Below are positions 1 to 5,235 of a stretch of DNA of 7,967 bases, one piece after another (positions within the stretch are counted from its first letter, which is position 1; every line of letters begins with the position of its first letter). The translations under genes were made by a program, and so were the position numbers. Under the pieces are notes generated by a model. The model was not told where the DNA came from. It saw only the letters and a list, made by a program, of their open reading frames with translations, and did not search any database. This stretch comes from Acidobacteriota bacterium (GTDB lineage: Bacteria > Acidobacteriota > Blastocatellia > Pyrinomonadales > Pyrinomonadaceae): contig JACCYR010000215.1 of NCBI GenBank assembly GCA_013696385.1, forward strand, positions 1-7,967, written 5' to 3'.

Positions 1-723
1 CGACTGGTTAAGCGCGTCAAACTCTACACGCGGGACGAGCCGATTTTGGAAAATTACGGCGTTCAGGAAGAAGTTGACAAGGCTTTAAAACCGCGTGTTT
101 GGCTAAAATCAGGCGGTTATCTCGTTATTAATCAGACCGAAGCGTTGGTGGCGATTGATGTCAATACGGGCAAATTCGTTGGCAGAGGCAGCAATCGGCT
201 TGAAGACACAATTACCAAAACGAATATGGAAGCGGTTGACGAAATTGCGCGGCAAATTCGCCTGCGCGATTTGGGCGGAATTATTGTGCTGGATTTGATT
301 GATATGGAAGACCGCCGCAATCGGAACAAGGTTTCACAAGCCTTGCAGGAAGCTCTCGCCTCCGACAAATCACCGAATAAAGTTTTGTCGTTCAATGATT
401 TTGGCTTAATAATTATGACTCGCAAGCGCGTCAAGCAATCTTTAGAGAGAACAATGTGCGCTCCGTGCGATTATTGTGAAGGCGCGGGTTGGATAAAATC
501 ACCGCAAACCGTTTGCTACGAGATTTTAGAAGAAGCCAGACGGCTGGCGAAAGGTTTAACCGACATCCATCAAACGACTCTGCGGGTTCACCCGGATGTT
601 TCCCGCACTTTGAACGAAAGCGAAAGCACAGTTTTGGAAGAAATCGAAGCGTATCTCGGAAACGTTGACGTAACGGGCGATAAATCAATTCATCAAGAAC
701 AGTTTGATTTTGCATTCATTTGA
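1..723 (+). CDS. rng: Ribonuclease E/G family protein, C-terminal part (5' end cut by window edge)
   Basis: The reading frame is open from base 1 to a TGA at 721-723 and gives 240 residues; the true start lies outside the window. RNase E/G enzymes are Mg-dependent single-strand endoribonucleases that process rRNA and start mRNA decay in the cytoplasm. The DNase I-like catalytic region is visible. AIDVN at about residues 51-55 supplies the first metal-binding Asp (D53) and the family Asn. LRDLGGIIVLDLIDM supplies the second Asp (D98). A zinc-link CxxC (C153, C156) follows, with a third Cys at 159, in the context CAPCDYCEGAG, which resembles RNase G. The protein ends about 80 residues past the zinc link, with no long basic or proline-rich degradosome scaffold, so it is RNase G-like in architecture, although an N-terminal extension cannot be excluded. 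Family assignment is secure; the choice of rng over rne is less so. Confidence 0.93.
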   Translation, partial: RLVKRVKLYTRDEPILENYGVQEEVDKALKPRVWLKSGGYLVINQTEALVAIDVNTGKFVGRGSNRLEDTITKTNMEAVDEIARQIRLRDLGGIIVLDLIDMEDRRNRNKVSQALQEALASDKSPNKVLSFNDFGLIIMTRKRVKQSLERTMCAPCDYCEGAGWIKSPQTVCYEILEEARRLAKGLTDIHQTTLRVHPDVSRTLNESESTVLEEIEAYLGNVDVTGDKSIHQEQFDFAFI

Positions 724-724
724 G

Positions 725-737
725 TAGAGGTTAGTAA
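725..737 (+). repeat. Left inverted-repeat arm of four-helix-bundle unit
   Basis: TAGAGGTTAGTAA is the reverse complement of 1115-1127 with one mismatch in 13. It begins one base after the ribonuclease stop codon. Confidence 0.55.
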
Positions 738-784
738 ATCTGTCTAATAAGCGAGTCGAATATTAAAGTCATCGTGATTTAATT

Positions 785-1114
785 GTGTGGCAAAAGGCGA
801 TGAAACTTGCAGAAGCCGTTCATCAATTGGCTCGCCCATTTCCAAAGGAAGAAATTTATGTCTTAACTAGCCAAATCAGACGTTGTGTTGTTTCAATTCC
901 TGCGAACATTGCGGAAGGACAAGGCAGACGTTCTAAGAAAGAGTTTCAACAATTCTTAGACCACGCAAGAGGTTCGTTGCTTGAACTCGACACGCATTTG
1001 GAGTTGGCTTTGCGTTTTAGTTATATCAATTCAGAATCGTATCAAAAAGTTTTACCGCAAATTCAAGAAGTCGGGCGACTTATCAACGGATTAATGCGTT
1101 CGCTAAATGAATAA
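785..1114 (+). CDS. Four-helix-bundle protein (23S rRNA intervening-sequence protein/Avd-like family), 5' end probably damaged
   Basis: The 109-residue frame shows the family pattern. An amphipathic first helix (WQKAMKLAEAVHQLA) is followed by LTSQIRRCVVSIPANIAEGQGR (about residues 27-48), then the helix EFQQFLDHARGSLLELDTHLELA (about 53-75) and a last helix. Members are small all-helical proteins that form pentamers in solved relatives; their cellular role is unknown, though Avd relatives assist diversity-generating reverse transcriptases. The listed GTG start has no Shine-Dalgarno and cuts into the family's usual N-terminal motif. Upstream in the same frame lie the codons for SHRDLIV, which belong to the family consensus (R-D-L-x-V-W), preceded by a TAA stop at 764-766. 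The original start was therefore probably further upstream and has been lost (see findings). No reverse transcriptase or rRNA lies nearby. It may be a pseudogene. Confidence 0.8.
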   Translation: MWQKAMKLAEAVHQLARPFPKEEIYVLTSQIRRCVVSIPANIAEGQGRRSKKEFQQFLDHARGSLLELDTHLELALRFSYINSESYQKVLPQIQEVGRLINGLMRSLNE

Positions 1115-1127
1115 TTACTAATCTCTA
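1115..1127 (+). repeat. Right inverted-repeat arm of four-helix-bundle unit
   Basis: TTACTAATCTCTA follows the TAA of the four-helix-bundle gene without a gap and pairs with 725-737 at 12 of 13 positions. A second CCTCT follows at 1129-1133 and touches the stop codon of the convergent gene. Confidence 0.55.
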
Positions 1128-1132
1128 GCCTC

Positions 1133-2140
1133 TTATAATTTCAAATCTTTCTTTAAATCTTTCGGATTACTGGGCTTCACAAAAATCGAATTGGGAACAG
1201 ATTTATTAAACTCGACTGATTCGTAATTGATGCGGCTCGTCTGCATTTTATTTGAAAAATGATCAACAATAAACGGCGTTTTGATGCCGCTTACTTCAAT
1301 AAATTGCGCGTAACGGTCTTCTTCGGTTATTTCTTCATTGTCGGCATTTGTCCGTTTATAGATTGATTTCATCGGCAAACCGTCGTCGGAAAATTCAAAC
1401 TCAACCGTGAAACCATCATCAAAAGTGAGTTTCACAACATCGTTGCTTTTGCCGATACCGGCTTGCCGTCTGCCGACATAACTTAAAGCCGCTTTTCCGC
1501 GCCAGTTTCCGCGTAAAAGATTATCCAAACTCGTATTTATTCCGCGTTTGAAATTTTTGATTTGTTCATCGGTTTGGTCTTTAAGGATTTGCGCGTCGCC
1601 GTCAAAAACCCAACCGCCGCTCCCGAAATTTGTCTGCACGGTTTTTGAACCGCCTCCTCTAAAGTCGGTTCGTTCTTTATCAGGAAAGACAATGACATCC
1701 ACAAAAGATTGAAAAGAAACAGTTGCGTTGTCGCGGATTATACTAAACTTGCCGCGTCCGATTTGCGATTTTGCGTTGAGATATTTTTCGCCGCCAAGTT
1801 TTTCTATGGCACGTTTGATGACCGCTTCGGCTTTTTCGTCGCCCAAACAGGTGAAAGTGTATTTCACAGTTTTTGTAAAAGTAATCGGCTTGCCATCATT
1901 CTCTTGCGGTTCAAATTTAATTTTCTTTGCCGCGTCCAAAGCCTGTTGTTCAAAGTTCTTGTCGCTGCACGAACTTGAAAATAAAGATGTATTTCCTATC
2001 TTACCTGAATTTAAAAGCTCTACTTTAAGCTGGACAGCACAATTTTTGCAGGTAATATCTTCTTTCTGATTGCTGTCTTGAGCAAAAGTAATTAAACAAA
2101 AAAGTAAAGTAAGAAAAACTGAGAATAAAAATTGTTTCAT
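1133..2140 (-). CDS. Secreted protein with TonB C-terminal-like domain and LolA/lipoprotein-sorting-like domain
   Basis: The 335-residue product starts with a clear Sec signal peptide: K2, a hydrophobic run at residues 4-19, and a likely signal peptidase I cut after TFA20. The mature protein should lie in the periplasm or outside. Residues about 34-97 resemble the TonB C-terminal fold: a strand QLKVELLNSGKI, then ALDAAKKIKFEPQENDGKPI and the strand TFTKTVKYTF. No TonB transmembrane or Pro-rich linker is present, so it is not a working TonB. Four Cys (31, 34, 58, 98) fall in or beside this domain. From about 102 on, AVIKRAIEKLGGEKYLNAKS followed by many beta strands resembles LolA/LolB-type lipoprotein-sorting domains. 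The exact function is unknown. ATG is preceded by GGAGAAAG at good spacing and overlaps the toxin gene's ancestral stop (TAATG). The 3' end abuts the four-helix-bundle unit. Confidence 0.75.
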   Translation of the reverse strand: MKQFLFSVFLTLLFCLITFAQDSNQKEDITCKNCAVQLKVELLNSGKIGNTSLFSSSCSDKNFEQQALDAAKKIKFEPQENDGKPITFTKTVKYTFTCLGDEKAEAVIKRAIEKLGGEKYLNAKSQIGRGKFSIIRDNATVSFQSFVDVIVFPDKERTDFRGGGSKTVQTNFGSGGWVFDGDAQILKDQTDEQIKNFKRGINTSLDNLLRGNWRGKAALSYVGRRQAGIGKSNDVVKLTFDDGFTVEFEFSDDGLPMKSIYKRTNADNEEITEEDRYAQFIEVSGIKTPFIVDHFSNKMQTSRINYESVEFNKSVPNSIFVKPSNPKDLKKDLKL

Positions 2141-2509
2141 TAAACTTTCTCCAAAGGATTAAATAATTTTAGCTCGTCAATCCACACAAAATCTGTCGTA
2201 TTATTGGTAACTAAAACGAGATTATTGACCAAAGCCGTTGCCGCAATTAGCGCGTCGCCCAAAGTCATCTTCTTTAACTGCCGAAGTTCGATGGCTTTTT
2301 GTGATTACTTCTTTTGAAATCGGCAGAATTTGCGTCGAATCAAAAAATTCTTCTAAAAGTTCTTTTTCTTCATCTGCTAATTTATGATAACCGAGAACTT
2401 CGACATAACTGACAGCAGAAACCAAAGGTGAATTTTCTGCAATAAACTCGCGCAAAAAATCATATTCGGGTTTTGTCGAATAGATGATAATGTTATTGTC
2501 GAGAATCAT
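2140..2509 (-). pseudogene. vapC: VapC-type PIN-domain toxin, frameshifted by +1 in an A-run
   Basis: PIN-domain VapC toxins are Mg-dependent RNases that cut tRNA or rRNA when their antitoxin is lost. Residues 1-71 read normally from ATG 2509: ILDNNIIIYS carries the first acidic residue (D4) and SYVEVLG the second (E37). The frame then leaves the family sequence and stops at 2222. Removing one base from the run of five A (plus strand T 2296-2300) restores a 122-residue protein ending at 2140. Its C-terminal half is convincingly VapC: LGDALIAATAL (D85) and LVLVTNNTTDF (N103, D106). As written, the product lacks the third acidic residue and should be inactive. The cause may be real decay or a homopolymer sequencing error. 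The start ATG overlaps the antitoxin stop (ATGA) and the ancestral TAA overlaps the next gene's ATG. Confidence 0.85.
2145..2152 (-). promoter_or_regulatory. Shine-Dalgarno of the secreted-protein gene, inside the toxin gene
   Basis: On the minus strand GGAGAAAG lies 4 bases before the ATG at 2140, with the GGAG core 8 bases away. The site is formed by the last codons of the vapC-like gene, so translation of the secreted protein can start independently of, or be coupled to, the toxin frame. Confidence 0.6.
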
Positions 2510-2775
2510 TGTTTTTCACGTCCGACAAAATCGCGCTCCTGTCTTTGTTCACGCTGCCACTCGCTCGCATTTTCGATTGAAGAAATGCCGCCTTTGGCAG
2601 CTAGTTTTTTCAACACTTTTGCCATCTTTTCACCATTCGGCGAATTTGTTATGCTGGCTTTATCAATGATAGTTACATAAACGGCAATAGAATTTTCCTT
2701 CTTTGAAATTTTAGGGGCATCGGCTTCCCACTTGATTTTATCGCCGTGCAAAGTGGCTTTATATGTTTCAAGCAT
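2506..2775 (-). CDS. Putative type II antitoxin partner of the VapC-like toxin
   Basis: This 89-residue protein begins MLETYKATLHGDKIKWEADAP and ends with an acidic/basic tail, WQREQRQERDFVGRE. I recognise this layout as a family of small proteins encoded just upstream of PIN-domain toxins: an N-terminal beta-rich segment (about 1-38, including AVYVTIIDK), a helix AKVLKKLAAKGG (about 52-63), then a W-x-R-E-x-R-x-D/E-R motif near the C terminus that probably wraps the toxin. No AbrB-type or ribbon-helix-helix DNA-binding domain is obvious, so autoregulation cannot be asserted. Its stop overlaps the toxin start by 4 bases (ATGA), the standard antitoxin-first order. A weak GAGAG precedes the ATG by about 10 bases. 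The gene is intact although its toxin partner is frameshifted. Confidence 0.75.
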   Translation of the reverse strand: MLETYKATLHGDKIKWEADAPKISKKENSIAVYVTIIDKASITNSPNGEKMAKVLKKLAAKGGISSIENASEWQREQRQERDFVGREKQ

Positions 2776-2790
2776 TTTGGTTTTCTCTCG

Positions 2791-2828
2791 TTAAAAAGGC
2801 TTTGATGAAATTTTATCATCAAAGCCTT
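2791..2828 (-). terminator. Rho-independent terminator of the Clp ATPase gene
   Basis: A perfect 13-bp stem (arms 2796-2808 and 2816-2828) encloses a 7-base loop (2809-2815). Read on the minus strand, the stem is followed by a run of T (CCTTTTTAACG). It lies 25 bases past the ClpA-like stop codon and about 20 bases before the antitoxin ATG, so it ends the upstream transcript and insulates the toxin-antitoxin unit. On the plus strand no T-run follows, so it is one-directional. Confidence 0.88.
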
Positions 2829-2853
2829 AGATTCCAAACATTTTTCAAATAAT

Positions 2854-5133
2854 TTAGTTCAAACTAAAAACATCCGTCGGTTTGACGACAATTTCGCCGT
2901 CTTCGGCTTCAACCGTAAATCGCGCCGCCGTTTTCCAAGCGTTGGTTATCGGCAGTTTGACATTCTGGTCAATGTGGCGTTTCAAAAAGCGTGCGCCGTA
3001 AGCCGCGCTGAAACCTTTTTCCGTCAGTAAATCAATCGCGCCTTCGGTAACTTCCACGAGTTTGCCCTGCCGTTCCATATTCCGTTTCAGTTTATTCAAA
3101 TAAATTTTTGCAATATCGCGCACTTCGTCCATTGTCAGAGGCGAAAAGATAATGATTTCGTCTATCCGATTACGGAATTCGGGCGAGAAACGCTGTTCGG
3201 CAGCTTTCATCACCGCGCCTTTTATTTCGCGGATGTCGCCGAGCGATTTTTGTCCGAAACCGAGGGGCTTTTCGTATTTTCTGAAACTTTCCGAACCAAG
3301 ATTTGAAGTCATAATCACGATGGCATCCGACAGATAAACTTTCTTGCCGCGTCCGTCCGTAATCCAACCTTCGTCGAAGGCTTGCAAAAAGATGTTCATC
3401 AAATACGGATTGGCTTTTTCAACTTCATCAAGCAGCAGAACCGTATATGGATCTTCCCGAAGCTGCTCGGTTAAAATTCCGCCGCGCTCCGAGCCGACGA
3501 TTCCGCGCGGCATTCCGATAAGCTTTTCAATGCCGACCGTGCCTTCGCCATATTCGCTCATATCAATCCGAATCATTTTCTGCTCGTCGCCGAACATAAA
3601 TTCGGCAACCGCTTTTGCCAGTTCGGTTTTGCCAACGCCGGTCGGACCTAAAAATAATAAAACTCCGTCAGGCGCAAAATGATTGTCTTTGAGCGGACCT
3701 TTGTTAAGGCGCAGACGCTCGGCAACGGCTTTGACCGCTTCCTTTTGTCCGACGACACGATGCGCCAGCAGATTTTCCATTTCGGAAAAACGGTCGGTCG
3801 TATCGCGGAAAATCATATCTTTCGGAATGCGCGATTCCTGCGAGATAACGTCAATAATGTGTTCAGGTCTGACAACCAAAGATGTCGGCTCATTGATTTC
3901 AACTTTGACCGAAGCCGTGTCGAGCCAACCGATTGCTTTGTCGGGCAAGTGCAGATTGCGAATATATTTCGGCGACATCTCCAAAGCCGTATTTATGGCT
4001 TCGTCGGAAATTGTAACCGAATAATTTTTCTCCAGACGCGGACGAAGTCCAAGCAAAATTTCGCGGGTTTCGTCAATCGTCGGTTCGACCACTTTGACCA
4101 GCCGAAAACGTCGCGCCAAGGCTTCGTCTTCGCCGATATATTCTTTGTATTCGGTAATCGTCGTTGCGCCGATAATGCGGAGTTCGCCGCGTGCCAAGCT
4201 GGATTTGAACATATTTCCCGCGTCCGATGATGTTCCCATCGCCGCGCCCGCGCCGATAATCGTGTGCGCTTCGTCAATAAAAAGAATAATATGGCTTTTT
4301 TCTTTGACTTCATCAATAATGCCTTTGATGCGTTCCTCAAACATTCCGCGCAGCATCGTTCCGGCGACAAGTCCGCCCATTTGCAGTTGGACGATATGTG
4401 CATCACGGAGCCGTGCCGGAACTTTTTCCGGTTCGAGTTCAATCATTCTTGCAAGTCCTTCGACAACTGCCGTTTTGCCAACGCCCGGCTCGCCGACGAG
4501 CATCGGTGAATTTGAACGCTCGCGGTGCGAAAGAATTTCAATCATTTGCAAGATTTCCTTTTCGCGCCCAATCGTCGGCGGAATTTTATCCTGCCGCGCT
4601 AGTTTGTTCAAAGACACGCCGAAATGCTTAAGATACGAAGGCAGTTCGTATTTCTTGCGCGCGCGTTCTTCCTCTTTTTCAATCTTGCGAATGCGTGTCC
4701 GCGCCATTTGCGCCACTTCCTCGGCGGGAACGCCCAGATTTTGTAAAACATTATTGAGCAGACTACGTTCATCATTCGACAGCACGTAAAAAATATCGCT
4801 CGCTTCGATCACGCGCCGACCTTGCGAACGCGCCCGATCCATTGAACGCTTGAAAAGATCAGTTGTTTCCGGCGCAATCTCATAGCCTTTGCCTGTGTGC
4901 TGCCTGCCGGCTTTGAGCCGTTCTTCAATCAGCACTTTGACCGAACGCGGGTCAACCTCCAAATCGCGCATCGTCGAATTAAAAAGCTCAGCTTCTTCAT
5001 TGGTCAGCGCGTGTAAAATATGTTCAATGGTAACGTAATTCTGGTCGCGCCGTCTTAATTCATCAAGCGCAACTTCCAAAATACGCCGTCCGCTTTCGCT
5101 AAATTTATCTTTATATGCGTTTATATCTGCCAT
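2854..5133 (-). CDS. ClpA/ClpC-type double AAA+ ATPase (Clp protease ATP-binding subunit)
   Basis: The 759-residue protein matches E. coli ClpA in length and layout. Two Clp_N repeats (about 10-72 and 87-137) bind adaptors or substrates. AAA domain 1 has Walker A GEPGVGKT (214-221), Walker B ILFIDE (283-288), a GATT sensor and Arg fingers R341/R342. AAA domain 2 has Walker A GPTGVGKT (496-503), Walker B VLLLDE (565-570), MTSN (608-611), FRNR (653-656) and sensor-2 GAR (713-715). There is no ClpB/ClpC middle coiled coil or UVR segment. A loop with PLGF (623-626) matches the position of the ClpP-docking IGL/VGF tripeptide, so partnership with ClpP is plausible. Oddly, both pore loops lack their Tyr (TMLRG, 259-263, and GIVG, 544-547). 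No clpP or clpS lies nearby. ATG is preceded by GTGAGA; the terminator follows. Confidence 0.92.
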   Translation of the reverse strand: MADINAYKDKFSESGRRILEVALDELRRRDQNYVTIEHILHALTNEEAELFNSTMRDLEVDPRSVKVLIEERLKAGRQHTGKGYEIAPETTDLFKRSMDRARSQGRRVIEASDIFYVLSNDERSLLNNVLQNLGVPAEEVAQMARTRIRKIEKEEERARKKYELPSYLKHFGVSLNKLARQDKIPPTIGREKEILQMIEILSHRERSNSPMLVGEPGVGKTAVVEGLARMIELEPEKVPARLRDAHIVQLQMGGLVAGTMLRGMFEERIKGIIDEVKEKSHIILFIDEAHTIIGAGAAMGTSSDAGNMFKSSLARGELRIIGATTITEYKEYIGEDEALARRFRLVKVVEPTIDETREILLGLRPRLEKNYSVTISDEAINTALEMSPKYIRNLHLPDKAIGWLDTASVKVEINEPTSLVVRPEHIIDVISQESRIPKDMIFRDTTDRFSEMENLLAHRVVGQKEAVKAVAERLRLNKGPLKDNHFAPDGVLLFLGPTGVGKTELAKAVAEFMFGDEQKMIRIDMSEYGEGTVGIEKLIGMPRGIVGSERGGILTEQLREDPYTVLLLDEVEKANPYLMNIFLQAFDEGWITDGRGKKVYLSDAIVIMTSNLGSESFRKYEKPLGFGQKSLGDIREIKGAVMKAAEQRFSPEFRNRIDEIIIFSPLTMDEVRDIAKIYLNKLKRNMERQGKLVEVTEGAIDLLTEKGFSAAYGARFLKRHIDQNVKLPITNAWKTAARFTVEAEDGEIVVKPTDVFSLN

Positions 5134-5188
5134 AAATTCTCACTTTGGTTTAATACTAGATACCTTATGATGCTAGTAATCAAAATTC

Positions 5189-5228
5189 TTTTGCCCAAAA
5201 AGTATAATAACATTTTGCCCGAACAAAA
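5189..5228 (-). repeat. Two TTTTGCCC repeats in the region upstream of the Clp ATPase gene
   Basis: The octamer TTTTGCCC occurs at 5189-5196 and 5213-5220, 24 bases apart. Each is followed by CAAAA after a short spacer, making TTTTG-CC-CAAAA and TTTTG-N6-CAAAA. On the coding strand an AT-rich TATTATACT lies between the copies. They could be an operator pair or chance in AT-rich DNA; I found no convincing -35/-10 pair. The rest of the 102-bp gap between the ligase stop and the Clp ATPase start holds no gene. Confidence 0.3.
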
Positions 5229-5235
5229 CGAAAAA

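Larger units (their letters stand above)
725..1127 (+). mobile_element. Candidate IVS-like unit: four-helix-bundle gene between inverted repeats
   Basis: A short gene of the 23S rRNA intervening-sequence protein family fills almost all the space between two 13-nt arms. The left arm is TAGAGGTTAGTAA (725-737). Its reverse complement matches 12 of 13 bases of the right arm TTACTAATCTCTA (1115-1127), which begins right after the gene's stop codon. The unit sits one base after the ribonuclease stop and 5 bases before the stop of the convergent gene, so it fills the whole intergenic gap. Genes of this family are known as inserts in 23S rRNA with terminal inverted repeats, and as many stand-alone chromosomal copies. 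I see no target-site duplication and no transposase. Calling it mobile is therefore inference. Confidence 0.45.

Noticed and set aside
785..1114. Diversity-generating retroelement accessory gene (avd)
   Set aside because: The protein family is related, but no reverse transcriptase, template repeat or variable repeat is visible in the window.
2809..2838. Possible minus-strand promoter TTTGGA-N17-TAAAAT before the antitoxin
   Set aside because: The -10-like part matches well but lies in the terminator loop and the -35-like part matches only about half the consensus, so it is not a supportable call.
4094..4789. 231-residue plus-strand open frame opposite the Clp ATPase gene, with several shorter ones beside it
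   Set aside because: They are mirror frames of a strongly conserved minus-strand gene, show no recognisable domain, are rich in Ser/Arg as expected for antisense frames, and have no convincing start signals.
5201..5232. Possible -10 box (TATACT or TATTAT) upstream of the Clp ATPase
   Set aside because: No acceptable -35 hexamer occurs at 16-18 bases; AT-rich DNA yields such boxes by chance.
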